Shown: positions 41,239-51,642, counted from the first letter of the stretch. The stretch is 53,037 nt of DNA from JASHVB01 sp049522565 (GCA_049522565.1 JBEKNT010000004.1:1-53037), one strand, 5' to 3'. Program-made: numbers and translations. Notes: generated by a model from the letters alone, not told the origin.

Positions 41239-42747
41239 TCACCTGGGCCTGTCCGGTTCGACCTGGGTACTCGCGGTCGCGACATCGGTGCGGTTCCACC
41301 ATCCGCCACCGAGTGCCTGAAACAGCGCCGCGGTATCGGCCAGCCGGTTCGCCTCAGCCAGCACCAGCGCCACGCGTGTCTGTTGGTAGGTGTTCTGCGC
41401 GTTCAGCAAGGCAAGATACGCGACCTGCCCAAGATCAAGTTGACGGCGCACGATTGCCAGGCTACGCGCGGCGGCGCGTTCCGACGCAACCGCGGCGTTC
41501 AGCGCATCGGCGTCAGCCTGTAGCGCGCGCAGCGCATCGGCGACGTTCTGGAACGCCGTCAGCACGGTGCTTTGGTACTGCGCGGCCGCCTGGTCGAACG
41601 CTGCCTGCGCGGCGCGCTGCTTGTGCAGCAGGGTGCCGAAATCGAAGATCGGCGTGGTCACGCCGCCGGCGATCGTCCAGAAATTCGTGCCCGGCGTGAA
41701 CATGCTCGCCGCGGTACTGGCGCTGTTGCCAATGGTGCCGCTCAGCGTGATCTGCGGCAGCCGCGCCGCGACGGCAACGCCGATCAGCGCGCTGGCGCTG
41801 TGCATGCTCTCTTCCGCCGCGCGCACGTCCGGGCGCTGTTCGATCAGCTTGCCGGGCAGGCTGACCGGCAGGTCGAGCGGAAGCTGTAGCCCGGCCAGAT
41901 CGAATTGCTCGGCGATTTCCTGGCTTGGGAAGCGCCCGGCCAGCGCGGTCAGCAGGTCGCGCTGTTGCGCCAACTGCTTTTGCAGCGGCGGCAGCGCCTG
42001 CTGCGCCTGCGCCAGCGCCGCCTCCTGTGCCGCAACGTCGCTGCCGGCGACCTGACCAAGGTCAAGCTGGCGTCGCAGGATAACCAGCAAATCGGTCTCT
42101 TGCTTGACGATCTCCCGGTTGGCGGCGATCTGGCCGCGCAACGACGCCTCCTGCACCGCCGCGGCGACGACGTTGGAGGTGAGCGTCAGGTAGGTCGCCT
42201 CGAGCTGGAACTGCTGGTTCGCGGCCTGCGCTTCCAGCGATTCCACCGTGCGGCGATTGGCACCGAATACGTCCGGCACGAAGGAGACGTTCAATTGTGG
42301 CGTTATCAGGCTGTAATACGGATTGCCGGACGCCGACGCGGGCGACAGCGCGGCAATCGGCGTGAGGTTGCGGCTGGCGGACAGCCCGGCCGTAACGGTC
42401 GGGAAATATTGTCCGCGCTGCGCGGCGACGTTCTCCCGCGCCTGGCGGAGCGCCGCCTGCGCCGACGCCAGGGTTGGATTGGCCTTGAGCGCCTGCGCCA
42501 CCAACGCATCGAGCGGCGGCGAGTGCAGCAACTGCCACCACGCGCCTTCGATGTCCTTGCCGGTATCGAAGTGTTGCGCGCCGCCGAGCGGATCGGCGGC
42601 GGACGCGGTGCTGGCCGGTAATTGCTCCGGCGTATAGCCCTGCACCGAAGGGGGCTGCGGCGGCTGGAAATCCGGCCCGACCGCACATCCGGCAGCCGAC
42701 GCAATGATGAGCGCTGCGCCGGCGAGCATCGCGGAACGATACGACAT
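41239..42747 (-). CDS. Outer-membrane factor lipoprotein (NodT family) of the Czc/Cus-type pump
   Basis: A 502-residue TolC-like protein. The lipoprotein signal ends in IIASAAGCAVGPDFQPP, with Cys as the lipid anchor followed by the family GPDF motif. Two repeated helical halves follow, including RQLDLGQVAGSDVAAQEAAL and its later counterpart RQLDLGQVAYLALLNAQNTY, a clear internal duplication. The ATG at 42747 lies 5 bases after the pump gene. It completes a tripartite pump with the two genes upstream in the operon. Confidence 0.93.
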   Translation of the reverse strand: MSYRSAMLAGAALIIASAAGCAVGPDFQPPQPPSVQGYTPEQLPASTASAADPLGGAQHFDTGKDIEGAWWQLLHSPPLDALVAQALKANPTLASAQAALRQARENVAAQRGQYFPTVTAGLSASRNLTPIAALSPASASGNPYYSLITPQLNVSFVPDVFGANRRTVESLEAQAANQQFQLEATYLTLTSNVVAAAVQEASLRGQIAANREIVKQETDLLVILRRQLDLGQVAGSDVAAQEAALAQAQQALPPLQKQLAQQRDLLTALAGRFPSQEIAEQFDLAGLQLPLDLPVSLPGKLIEQRPDVRAAEESMHSASALIGVAVAARLPQITLSGTIGNSASTAASMFTPGTNFWTIAGGVTTPIFDFGTLLHKQRAAQAAFDQAAAQYQSTVLTAFQNVADALRALQADADALNAAVASERAAARSLAIVRRQLDLGQVAYLALLNAQNTYQQTRVALVLAEANRLADTAALFQALGGGWWNRTDVATASTQVEPDRPR

Positions 42748-42752
42748 GGGCG

Positions 42753-45700
42753 TCACTCCGCCGGCTCCGTTTGCGCTTCTTGCAGGTCCTGCGGCAGCGA
42801 CCGGCGCGAGCAAACGTCGATGAGCACGGGTAGCACGATCAGGATCAGCACGGGCGCCAGCAGGATGCCGCCGACCACCACCAGGGCCAGCGGCCGCTGC
42901 ACCTGCGAGCCGATGCCGGTGGACACCGCGGCGGGCAGCAGCCCGACGCAGGCTACGACGCAGGTCATCAGTACGGGCCGCATCTGCACCTGGCAGGTAC
43001 GCAGCAGCGCGGCGGCACGGTCCAGGCCGCCTTCGATCGCCTGATTGTAGTAGGTCAGCATGATGATCCCATCCATTGCCGCGATGCCGAACAGCGCGAC
43101 AAAGCCGATCGCGGCCGAGACGCTGAACGCGGTTCCGGTGAAATACAGCGCAAAGATGCCGCCGACCAGGGCCATCGGAATGACGCTGGCGGCCAGCGCC
43201 ATATCCATCAGCGACCCGAAATTCACGAACAGCAGCAGGCAGATCAGCAGAATCGACAGCGGCACGACGACGGCAAGGCGGGAGATCGCTTCTTCCAGGT
43301 TGCCGAACTCGCCCACCCATTCCAGGTGGTAGCCGCCCGGTATGATGACATGCTCCGCCACCTGCTGCTGCGCGTCGAGCACGGCGGTGCCCAGGTCGCG
43401 TCCGCGCACGCTGAACTTGATCGGAATGTAACGCTCCTGGCCTTCCCGGTAGATGAACGAGGCGCCCGAGGTCAGGCTGACCTTGGCAACATCGGTCAGC
43501 GGAATCGGCACCACGCCGTTGCCGCTGGGATTGGGTGCGCTGATGACGATGTGGCGGATGGCATCGAGGCTTTTGCGATACTCGGACGCCAGGCGGACGA
43601 CGATCGGGAAGTTGCGGTCGGAGCCGTCCTCATACAGGTTGCCCGCCGCCTGACCGCCGATCGCCGCCTGCACGGTGGCATTCACGTCGCCTGGCGCCAG
43701 GCCATAGCGCGCGGCCCGCGCCCGATCGACGTCGATCCGCACCGTCGGCTGGCCCAGCGAGGCGAATACGGCAAGGTCGGTAATGCCCGGCACGTTGGCC
43801 ATCACATCCTTGATCTTGTTGGCGGTGCTTTCCAGCGTCTCCAGGTCGCCGCCGTACAGCTTGACCGAGTTCTCGCCTTTCACCCCGGACGCCGCCTCCT
43901 CCACGTTGTCCTCGATATACTGCGAGAAGTTGAAGTCTATGCCGGGGAATTCCTCGGCAAACCGGGCATTCATCTGTTCGGTGAGTTTGTCCTTGTCCAT
44001 GCCCGCCGGCCAGGTGTCGAACGGCTTCAGCGGCACGAAGAACTCGGCGTTGAAGAAGCCGGTGGCATCGGTGCCGTCATCCGGCCTGCCGTGCTGCGAT
44101 ACCACCGTTACCACCTCGGGGTAGCTCTTGAGGATCGTCCTGATGCGGTTGACATAGGCATCGCCGGCTTCCAGCGAGATCGACGTCGGCATCGTCGCGC
44201 GGATCCACAGATTGCCTTCCTCGAGCTTGGGCAGGAATTCCAGTCCCAGAGTCCGCACGGCCATGCCGGCGAACAGCAGCAGCAATGCCGCCGCACCGAG
44301 CGTCAGCAGGCGGTTGGCGATCGCGAACTCGACCGCGGGCTGATAGATGCGGTGCAGGAAGCGCACCACGATGGTGTCGCGTTCGCTTTCATGGTCGCGC
44401 AACAGCAGCGCGGACAACGCCGGCGTGACGGTGAACGTCGCGAGCAATCCGCCGGCGATGGCGTAGGCATAGGTCTTGGCCATCGGACCGAAGATGTGGC
44501 CCTCGATCCCGGACATGGTGAACAGCGGCACGAAGCCGGCGATGATGATCGCGGCCGAGAAGAAGATGCTCTTGTTCACCTCGGTGGCGGCATTGGCGAT
44601 CACCGAGAACTTGCCGCGCAATTCCACCGGTGCGCGCGTTCGCTGCACCAGCGCGGACCGCATGAAGCGCTGATCGGCGCGTTGCGACAGGCGGCGGAAG
44701 ATGTTCTCCATCATGATCACGGTGGCGTCCACCACCAGACCGAAATCGATCGCCCCCACCGACAGCAGGTTGGCCGATTCGCCGCGCAGCAGCATCAGCC
44801 CGATCGCGAAGGACAGCGCGAATGGGATGGTCACCGAGACGATGACCGCGGTGCGCAAATTGCCGAGGAAGATCCACTGCAACAGGAAGATCAGCACGAT
44901 GCCTTCCAGCATGTTGTGCAGCACGGTGCGCGTGGTGACGCGGATCAGGTCCGAGCGGTCGTAGATCTTCTCCAGCCGCACCCCCGGCGGCAGGATGTTG
45001 GAGTTGTTGATCTCCTCCATCAGCTTCTCGACGCGCTTGATGGTCGGCAGGCTCTCCGCGCCGCGCCGCATCAGCACGATGCCCTGCACGATGTCGTCGT
45101 CGCCATCCTGGCCGGCGATCCCCAGGCGGGGCTGGTTGCCTACGGTTACCGTGGCGACGTCGCGGATCCGAAGCGGCGCGCCGTTGTTCTGCGCCACCAT
45201 GGTGTCGCGGATGTCGTCCAGCGAGTGGATCAGCCCGAGGCCGCGCACCACCGCGGCCTGCGCGCCGAAATTCACCGTCTGGCCGCCGACATTGATGTTG
45301 GCGTTGTTGAGCGCTGCCAGCACTTGCGGCATGGTCAGGCCGTAGTGCATCAGCTTGTCCTGGTCGATCGTCACCTCATAGGCCTTGGTCTTGCCGCCCC
45401 AGCCGTTGACGTCCACCACGCCGGGCACCGCCTTGAAGCGGCGTTCCAGCATCCAGTCCTCGATCGTCTTCAGGTCGGTGACCGAATATCCCGGCGGCCC
45501 CACCACGCGATAGCGCAGGATTTCGCCGACCGGGCTTTCCGGCGAGATCTGCGGCGTGACGTTGCTCGGCAGCGGCGGCAACTGCGCCAACCGATTCGTC
45601 ACCCACTGTTCCGCTTGCTGGTACGTAAAGTCGTAGGTGAACTGCACCTTGACGTCGGACAGGCCGAACAGCGAGATGGTGCGGATCGCCGTGACATTCG

Positions 45701-45926
45701 GGATGCCGGCCATCTGGATTTCGAGCGGGATGGTGATGTAGCGCTCCATCTCCTCGGCCGACTGGCCGGAGCTTTGCGCGATGATATCCACCAGCGGCGG
45801 CACCGGGTCCGGATAGGCCTCGATGTTCAGCTTCATGAACGCCACGACGCCGCCGCCGAGCGCCGCGATCAGCAGGACAAGCACCAGGATGCGCTGCTTC
45901 AGCGCGGTAACGATGATCCCGTTCAT
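42753..45926 (-). CDS. CzcA/CusA-type heavy-metal (HME-RND) efflux pump
   Basis: A 1057-residue inner-membrane RND pump. The HME-type proton-relay block GAIDFGLVVDATVIMMEN in TM4 separates it from drug RNDs such as the mdtBC pair. Other blocks are FMKLNIEAYPDPVPPLVDI at the N-terminus, GNLWIRATMPTSISLEAG in the porter region, and GFVALFGIAAMDGIIMLTYY in the C-terminal half. The metal substrate cannot be read. Length is normal. It lies between the adaptor gene (186 bases upstream) and the outer-membrane factor gene. Confidence 0.93.
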   Translation of the reverse strand: MNGIIVTALKQRILVLVLLIAALGGGVVAFMKLNIEAYPDPVPPLVDIIAQSSGQSAEEMERYITIPLEIQMAGIPNVTAIRTISLFGLSDVKVQFTYDFTYQQAEQWVTNRLAQLPPLPSNVTPQISPESPVGEILRYRVVGPPGYSVTDLKTIEDWMLERRFKAVPGVVDVNGWGGKTKAYEVTIDQDKLMHYGLTMPQVLAALNNANINVGGQTVNFGAQAAVVRGLGLIHSLDDIRDTMVAQNNGAPLRIRDVATVTVGNQPRLGIAGQDGDDDIVQGIVLMRRGAESLPTIKRVEKLMEEINNSNILPPGVRLEKIYDRSDLIRVTTRTVLHNMLEGIVLIFLLQWIFLGNLRTAVIVSVTIPFALSFAIGLMLLRGESANLLSVGAIDFGLVVDATVIMMENIFRRLSQRADQRFMRSALVQRTRAPVELRGKFSVIANAATEVNKSIFFSAAIIIAGFVPLFTMSGIEGHIFGPMAKTYAYAIAGGLLATFTVTPALSALLLRDHESERDTIVVRFLHRIYQPAVEFAIANRLLTLGAAALLLLFAGMAVRTLGLEFLPKLEEGNLWIRATMPTSISLEAGDAYVNRIRTILKSYPEVVTVVSQHGRPDDGTDATGFFNAEFFVPLKPFDTWPAGMDKDKLTEQMNARFAEEFPGIDFNFSQYIEDNVEEAASGVKGENSVKLYGGDLETLESTANKIKDVMANVPGITDLAVFASLGQPTVRIDVDRARAARYGLAPGDVNATVQAAIGGQAAGNLYEDGSDRNFPIVVRLASEYRKSLDAIRHIVISAPNPSGNGVVPIPLTDVAKVSLTSGASFIYREGQERYIPIKFSVRGRDLGTAVLDAQQQVAEHVIIPGGYHLEWVGEFGNLEEAISRLAVVVPLSILLICLLLFVNFGSLMDMALAASVIPMALVGGIFALYFTGTAFSVSAAIGFVALFGIAAMDGIIMLTYYNQAIEGGLDRAAALLRTCQVQMRPVLMTCVVACVGLLPAAVSTGIGSQVQRPLALVVVGGILLAPVLILIVLPVLIDVCSRRSLPQDLQEAQTEPAE

Positions 45927-46112
45927 GACAGAAGCCCGCGCTGGTCGGGCGCTCGCGGCTGGTTACGTGCGTCCCCGAGTCCGAGACAGAAGCACGGCAT
46001 CATTCGGTTAGTCGGCATCTTCGGTCGTTCCAGGTTGCGGTGATGGCGAGCGTGGTTGATCGGCTGCCGGTTGCGCAGGGCAGCGGGGGAGGCCGGGACG
46101 GCACCAGCCCGT

Positions 46113-47474
46113 TCAGTCGCCCGCCACTGCTCGGTCGATGAACACCGCGCCGTTGGTGACGACGGAGTCGCCGGGCTTCAGGCCGCTCAGCGCCTCGATC
46201 ATGCCGTCGTGGTCGCGCCCCGCCTTGATCGGGCGGATTGCCAGCGTCTTCGTCGCCGGGTCGGCCAGCCAGACATGCGCGGTGTCGCCTTCGTACACCA
46301 CGCCGCTTTCCGGCACGCCGGGAGCAGCGGCGTCCTCGCCGGTGATGATGCGGAAGCGGGCGAACATCTCGGGCTTCAGCTCATGGTTGGGGTTTTCCAC
46401 CTCGGCCCGCACGAGCAATCGATGCGTGTTGGGATCGATCGAGGGTGCGACATAGGCCAGCCGCGCGTTGAACACCTTTCCCGGGAACGCCAGGACCGAC
46501 ACTTCGACCGGATCGCCCTTGTGCAGCGACGGCGCATCTTCCTCCCGCGCGTTGGCCACCAGCCACACCTTGGACAGGTCGCCGATCATGAACACCGGGT
46601 TGGTGGCGCCGGCGGAGGCGCTGACGATGTTCTGTCCAAGGCCGATCTGGCGCTGCACCACGGTGCCGGAGATCGGCGCGCCAACCACGGTTTCCGCGTT
46701 CAGTTGCAGCAGGTTGGCCGTCGTCTCGATGGTATCGATGTCGTGGTCGCTGGTGCCCAGGATGCGCAGGCGATTGCGTACTGCCGCCAGCGCGATCGAC
46801 GCGCCGTTCAGGTTGCCCTGCGCGGTTGCCAGATCGACCTGGCTCTGCTGCCAGTCCTTCAGCGCGCCGCCCTGCGCCAGGAACAACTCGTGCTGCCGCT
46901 TCTCGTTGGTCTGTGCCAGCGCAAGCTGGGCCCGTGTGGTCTTCAGGTTGGACGCGGCGGTGATCAGATCGTTCTCGGCCTGCGCCAGCTCGCTGCCCTG
47001 GATGGAGAACAACGGAGCGCCACGCGCGACGTCGTCGCCGGCGCGCGCGAACAGCTTCACCACCCGGCCCGAGTAGGGCGAGAACACCGGCGTCTCCAGA
47101 TCGTCGTCGATCGCGATCTTGCCGTCGGTATCGTGCGAGTCCTGGAAGACGTGTTGCTGGACCGGGACGATCTTGAGGCCGGCCCATTGCTGCGCGGTCG
47201 GCTTGAACGACTGGGCGTCGGTGGCTTGCGCGGCTTCGCCCGCTGGCTCGGCCGGGTTGCTGCCGGACAGCCGATGCAAGGCTTGCGGCCCCAGGACGAA
47301 GCCGACGACGGCCAGTGCCGCGATCACGCCGAGGATCGTGGCTTGCGCCTTGCGCGGCAGGCGCTTCGGCGCGCGCTGGACAACGTGGGGGCGCTCGGCG
47401 GTGTGCACGCCGTGGTCCATGTGCATGCCGTGGTCCGCATGCGTGCTATGGGTGATCGGCTCAGGAAGGTCCAT
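46113..47474 (-). CDS. CzcB/CusB-type periplasmic adaptor with a His/Met-rich N-terminus
   Basis: A 453-residue membrane-fusion protein. The cytoplasmic N-terminal tail THSTHADHGMHMDHGVH is rich in His and Met, suggesting metal contact. One TM segment follows (ATILGVIAALAVVGFVLGP), then the lipoyl half FSPYSGRVVKLFARAGDDVA, a helical hairpin, GAPISGTVVQRQIGLGQNI and beta domains. AAAGG lies a few bases before ATG 47474. It heads the operon adaptor-pump-outer-membrane factor-regulator. Confidence 0.92.
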   Translation of the reverse strand: MDLPEPITHSTHADHGMHMDHGVHTAERPHVVQRAPKRLPRKAQATILGVIAALAVVGFVLGPQALHRLSGSNPAEPAGEAAQATDAQSFKPTAQQWAGLKIVPVQQHVFQDSHDTDGKIAIDDDLETPVFSPYSGRVVKLFARAGDDVARGAPLFSIQGSELAQAENDLITAASNLKTTRAQLALAQTNEKRQHELFLAQGGALKDWQQSQVDLATAQGNLNGASIALAAVRNRLRILGTSDHDIDTIETTANLLQLNAETVVGAPISGTVVQRQIGLGQNIVSASAGATNPVFMIGDLSKVWLVANAREEDAPSLHKGDPVEVSVLAFPGKVFNARLAYVAPSIDPNTHRLLVRAEVENPNHELKPEMFARFRIITGEDAAAPGVPESGVVYEGDTAHVWLADPATKTLAIRPIKAGRDHDGMIEALSGLKPGDSVVTNGAVFIDRAVAGD

Positions 47475-47619
47475 GTTGCACCTTTTGTGGTGATTGCCCC
47501 ATTGCCGTCGTCGAACGGTTGGTGCAGGCAGCCGTGGTCAGTAGCGTAAGCAGTGTCCGAAGGCAGTAGTTTTTATTTTTCTTAAGAAGATTGGCATGAT
47601 CTCTTCTATATTTTCTTGC

Positions 47620-47648
47620 GGAAAAGGCACGCCGCGAATGGCGTGCCT
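47620..47648 (-). terminator. Rho-independent terminator of the porin gene
   Basis: A perfect 9-bp stem, AGGCACGCC/GGCGTGCCT, with a 6-base loop is followed on the minus strand by TTTTC. It lies about 55 bases after the porin stop and before the efflux adaptor gene, so the two are separate units. Confidence 0.8.
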
Positions 47649-47701
47649 CCCGTAGAAAGGCGGCGGGTCCCAGCGGGATGCAGCGACCCGCCGCGTTACT
47701 G

Positions 47702-49384
47702 CTAGAAGTGCCAGATGATGTCACCCGCGAGGAGCAGCGTGTAGTTCTTGGTGCCGGCGTTGAAGGCGTTCGCACCGTCCGAGTGGTAGTAGCCAACCTC
47801 CGGACGCATCTCGACCTGCGGCGAGAGCCAGTGCTGCCAGCCGAGCGTGAACTCGTAATAGGTAGCCGCCGTGCCGGTGCGCAGTCCCTGCGGGTCGTAG
47901 TACAACTCGGGACGGAACGAGATGTTGTCCAGTGGGTTAGGCGAGTAATTGATGTAGGCGACGGTGCCGATCGCATACGCGTTGCACCGGACTACCGAGG
48001 CATTGGTGCAGTGTGCCTGGTTCGGCGCATTGAACGGGATGAACTGCGGCGAGAACGGCGATCCACCATTGGCGATGGCGTTTTCCACGACGGGGTTGTT
48101 TATGTTCGGTACGCCATTTTCGTGCAGGTCGTAGAATTCGTACGAGATGTGCCACTGGTCGTTGAACTTGTGATAGTAAGTGAACCCATACCACTGAAGG
48201 TTGTTGTAGCCATCGACGCCATTGTTGATGGCGTCGGCACATGGGTAGAGATTGTCCTTGCCGTCGTTCCAGTCGATACGAACGCAAGCGGTGACCGACG
48301 GCTTGGCGCCGGGATCTTTGAGGAATGTGCTGCCAGGGTAAATCGGGTTCGGGGTAGACGGGGTATTCGGGTACGGATTGATCACTTTCGTGTTCAAATT
48401 CGCAATTGATGTGTCACTACCGACCGACACGCCCAACTGGAGCATGACGTTCTTGTTGAGCACCATAGTGCCCTGTAGGCCCTCGTTGGTATAGTTGTCG
48501 TAGCCGTAGGTCAGCGAATGCGTATACATGTAGTTGTTGGGCGCGAGCTGCGCCTCGATGTCCGGCAACGAGATGTAGCGCCCGAGGCGGAGCATCAAGC
48601 CCTCGGCGACCTGTGGAATGTAAAGCTCGCCGTAGACCATCGGAAAGTCGTAGCCGTTAACGTAGTTGTACTTCAGGAGCTGGTAGCTCGCGATGCCATA
48701 GGAGGTCGTGTAGCGGTAGTTCTCGCCGTAGATCGCGGAGAAGCGAAAGCCCCAGTCCACGTGATCCGTCTGCACGGTGTCGGGAAAGCGGTCGATATAG
48801 ACCACCGCCTGGTCGAGCGTCGCCGTGTTCGGGGTGTATGCGTAGTTGATCGGCGCGTTGCCGCCCGGCTGCACGTGGTTGCTGCTGAGATTGGCGCCGA
48901 CGTCGACCCATCCCCATATTTGGATGCCGGCGTCGGCCAGCCATTGGCCGGGAGGCGTATTGGCGATTGCCACCATCAACGGGCTGTCGGCCGAGGCGGT
49001 GCGGGTCACCCCCATGGAGGTCACGCCACCGTAAGGCCACTCGGTGAACGGCATCGGCGGCGTTGCCTCCGGCGCGTCCGGCCAGCCGTTGGCACGGCGC
49101 GATGGCGGCGCGGTCGGATCGCTCGGCGGCCCGGCCTGGCCCCATTCGAGCTTGTAGTAATTGTACAGGCGCTCGAAGGGGTTGCTGCCGAGATACTTAT
49201 CGAGACATGTGTAGTTGGTATAGGGATCGACGGGTCCGGTATCGCAATTCGTCGGTGCGGCCGCGGCTGCGGGCACCGCCGCCGCCGGCGTGGCCGTGGG
49301 CGCTGCCGTCTGCGCGAAGGCGCCGGGCAGGGCAAGAGTGAACATTCCACCCAGCAGGGTGGAGGCAAAAAGCGTAAGTCGCAT
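47702..49384 (-). CDS. Outer-membrane beta-barrel porin (BBP2/OmpL-like)
   Basis: A 560-residue protein with a Sec signal peptide (LTLFASTLLGGMFTLALPGAFA, cleaved before QTAAPT), an Ala/Pro linker, a short Cys-containing segment (TNCDTGP, YTCLDKYLG) and a long barrel rich in alternating aromatic strands, such as WGWVDVGANLSSNH and VDWGFRFSAIYGENYRY. It ends in WHF, with the C-terminal Phe expected for Bam-dependent barrels. Length and pattern fit the BBP2 putative porin family. It is transcribed toward its own terminator, independently of the efflux operon. Confidence 0.85.
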   Translation of the reverse strand: MRLTLFASTLLGGMFTLALPGAFAQTAAPTATPAAAVPAAAAAPTNCDTGPVDPYTNYTCLDKYLGSNPFERLYNYYKLEWGQAGPPSDPTAPPSRRANGWPDAPEATPPMPFTEWPYGGVTSMGVTRTASADSPLMVAIANTPPGQWLADAGIQIWGWVDVGANLSSNHVQPGGNAPINYAYTPNTATLDQAVVYIDRFPDTVQTDHVDWGFRFSAIYGENYRYTTSYGIASYQLLKYNYVNGYDFPMVYGELYIPQVAEGLMLRLGRYISLPDIEAQLAPNNYMYTHSLTYGYDNYTNEGLQGTMVLNKNVMLQLGVSVGSDTSIANLNTKVINPYPNTPSTPNPIYPGSTFLKDPGAKPSVTACVRIDWNDGKDNLYPCADAINNGVDGYNNLQWYGFTYYHKFNDQWHISYEFYDLHENGVPNINNPVVENAIANGGSPFSPQFIPFNAPNQAHCTNASVVRCNAYAIGTVAYINYSPNPLDNISFRPELYYDPQGLRTGTAATYYEFTLGWQHWLSPQVEMRPEVGYYHSDGANAFNAGTKNYTLLLAGDIIWHF

Positions 49385-49507
49385 CGGAAACCCCCGGTTT
49401 GCGTTTCTGGTCGTCAAGACTGATGCGGGTCACGAGCGACCGCTGCGACCGCTCGCAGCCGTCGCGGCCATCTCGCCGGCAGCACAGTCAACTTGTGCTT
49501 GGGTGCC

Positions 49508-49933
49508 TTATGAACGGGTGGCTTCGAGCCGATAGTGGCACCAGCGCGTGCCGTAATCGGCCACGAGCGTTGCTCCACTCACGTAACCCTGCATCGTCGG
49601 CACGAGCATCATGTGCTTGTCCGATTTCGCCAGAACACCGGGGCTGGCCGCATAGAACGTCCCATCGGGCGATATCGTCACATCGAACGCCTGCGGTTCG
49701 TTCCACGGGAACCTGAAGCGTCCATCGTGCACCTCGAGTTTCACCGGGCCGCCCAGCCAGCAATGTCCGTCGTGCCCGGAGATGTGCCGCGTCGCACCCG
49801 TGTAGGTACCGGCAAACGACGATGCAGCAGGGGGGCTTGCCGACTGCGCCAGCGCGGGGCTCATGCCGCCACAGGCAAGCGCAAGCAATGTTGCGCCAAC
49901 AAGCTTATCCAACCCAAGCCGTGCGATTGGCAT
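49508..49933 (-). CDS. Small secreted protein, unknown function
   Basis: A 141-residue protein with a signal peptide (GLDKLVGATLLALACGGMSP to ALAQ, cleaved before SASPP). The mature domain of about 110 residues is beta-rich: FAGTYTGATRHISGHDGHCW, FDVTISPDGTFYAASPGV, and TRWCHYRLEATRS at the end, with two Cys that may pair. Family not recognised. ATG 49933 places the signal at the N-terminus; an in-frame extension upstream is not needed. Confidence 0.7.
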   Translation of the reverse strand: MPIARLGLDKLVGATLLALACGGMSPALAQSASPPAASSFAGTYTGATRHISGHDGHCWLGGPVKLEVHDGRFRFPWNEPQAFDVTISPDGTFYAASPGVLAKSDKHMMLVPTMQGYVSGATLVADYGTRWCHYRLEATRS

Positions 49934-50574
49934 GCAAGTGCGTCCTTCCGATCCTGGTGTGGTCATGGACCTGAAATGAGCAAGCACCGTGCCAACGCGC
50001 AGCGGGATCGTACGCCCCGTTTGCACCGTCACGGCTGATGCTCGTCGCCATCCAGAGTTGCAACGCAGGTTTGAAAACACCGGATTCGATAGAATCGGTG
50101 GCGCAGTGGCGTGTGCAAGACGCCGGAATGTGGTGGTCATGTTGCATCCCCTGTTGGCGATGCCTGGGTTTGCATCATGAGGTCATAGGAAATCCATTCT
50201 GAATCGGAGCGCCGAAGATATACGAAAACATGTCGATAGCGCTGGTTTTTGCCCAGGGCATATCCGTTCCATTCCGGTATAAATACTTATTATATAAGCT
50301 TGATATATGTGATTTGGATTTGTTCATACGCTCGGCATGTCATGCCAAGCTTTCGCCCATCGCGTACGGCCTGCCGCGGTTTTGGACAAGTGCGTGATCG
50401 GCCACGTTTGTGGCCCTGGTTCGCCGGCGCAGGCACGCCGCCCGTTCTCATCAGCGCGGCGCGCGACGCCAGACTCGCCGCGCCGGTCGCCACCGCCCTA
50501 CCCGTCGCCCCCGCCGGGCAGCGACACCCCGCCCGCGCCCAGCGCTCCAGCCCGTCCGCGCCCAGCGCTCCGCC
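49934..50574. other. Gene-free stretch with an AT-rich centre
   Basis: About 640 bases without a credible gene. An AT-rich patch around 50275-50330 contains the near-palindrome TATATAAGCTTGATATA and may hold promoters. The flanks are GC-rich with shadow ORFs only. Confidence 0.4.
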
Positions 50575-50892
50575 TCAGCCCTGCTCCGCCGCCAGCGTCT
50601 TGTCCGCCCACTGCTCCAGCGCGACCGCTTGGCCGTTCAGCGACCCCACCTGGCCCTCCAGGTGCGTCAGGCTGTCGCGATAGCGGCCCAGGCTCGCGCC
50701 AAGCCCGTTCATCGTGGCGCCCAATTGCGCCAGCGACCGGCGCCACTCGGCCACCGCGGCCCGCTGGCCGGTCACCGCCGCATCCAGCGCCGCGAGCGCC
50801 CGTTGCAGCCGGTCCTCACCCGCAGGGCTGGGAACCGCCAGGTTCGGCCCGGCAGCCGAGGGCATGGGGAACGGGATGATCTCGGCGGACAT
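50575..50892 (-). CDS. Small coiled-coil protein, unknown function
   Basis: A 105-residue protein. The N-terminus (SAEIIPFPMPSAAGPNLAVP) is extended; residues ~27-100 form a continuous helical region with heptad-like spacing (RLQRALAALDAAVTGQR, then AEWRRSLAQLGATMNGLG) and end in WADKTLAAEQG. GGAGG 8 bases upstream fixes ATG 50892. No family recognised. A structural or partner-binding role is possible. Confidence 0.65.
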   Translation of the reverse strand: MSAEIIPFPMPSAAGPNLAVPSPAGEDRLQRALAALDAAVTGQRAAVAEWRRSLAQLGATMNGLGASLGRYRDSLTHLEGQVGSLNGQAVALEQWADKTLAAEQG

Positions 50893-50961
50893 GGGCACGG
50901 CCTCCTCGTTCGGACAAAGCTTAACAAATCATGAATCGCCGTCGAAATCCAGAGATTAGTT

Positions 50962-51456
50962 TCATAATACGATCGTCTGTCCCAACAGCCGCAGCGTCAG
51001 CACCGTCGTCAGCATCGCCACCGCGACAATCGTGAACCCCCAGCGCAGCCACAGATAGCGCGACGGCAGCACCAACCGGCGCGCCGCATGGTGCTCCGCC
51101 AGCAATGCGACGATATAGGCCACGATCAGCAGCAGCAGAGCCAGCCACGCTGCGGCCACCAGCGGCAGCAGCAACGCCACCCAGCCCAGAATCAGCGGCA
51201 GCACCGCCAGCCCGATCCGCGTGTTCCGCCCGATCTCCGGCTTGCCCGCGGGCGCCACCGGCGGCGCGGCCTCGGGTTCGCGCAGCACCAGCCCCCAATG
51301 CAGGCCGCCGGTGAACGCCAACACCAGCGCGCCCCAGGCGATCAGCGCGGTCAGCATGCGGCCGGCCGTCACCGGGTTGGGATCCAGCGCCGCCAAGCCA
51401 CAGCCGACGAACGGCCCCAGGGCGAGGATGCTGAGCAGGATCGCGGCGGCGGGCAT
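50962..51456 (-). CDS. DUF3429-type membrane protein
   Basis: A 164-residue protein with about five hydrophobic helices (AAAILLSILALGPFVGCGLA, LIAWGALVLAFTGGLHWGL, RIGLAVLPLILGWVALLLPL, and two more). The FTGGLHWGL motif is the DUF3429 signature. Function unknown in the family; inner membrane. It ends about 70 bases before the coiled-coil protein gene in the same direction. Confidence 0.8.
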   Translation of the reverse strand: MPAAAILLSILALGPFVGCGLAALDPNPVTAGRMLTALIAWGALVLAFTGGLHWGLVLREPEAAPPVAPAGKPEIGRNTRIGLAVLPLILGWVALLLPLVAAAWLALLLLIVAYIVALLAEHHAARRLVLPSRYLWLRWGFTIVAVAMLTTVLTLRLLGQTIVL

Positions 51457-51642
51457 CGGCGGTGCTTCTCCTGTGCGTCGCCGCTACGATGAGCGCGCCG
51501 CGCCGCGCTGACAACGCGTCTCCTCGGGACGCATGTCCTCGGGGCGCAGCTCCCCGGCGGGCGCGGCGCGGCGCGCGTGGCCCGGACTGCCATGCTATGA
51601 CCGGCCCGTAACGTCTCCGCCGGGAGGGCAGCCGCGCGCGCC

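Noticed and set aside
43326..46043. 905-codon plus-strand frame antisense to the CzcA-type gene
   Set aside because: Histidine/arginine-rich shadow with no domain; the minus strand encodes a full RND pump.
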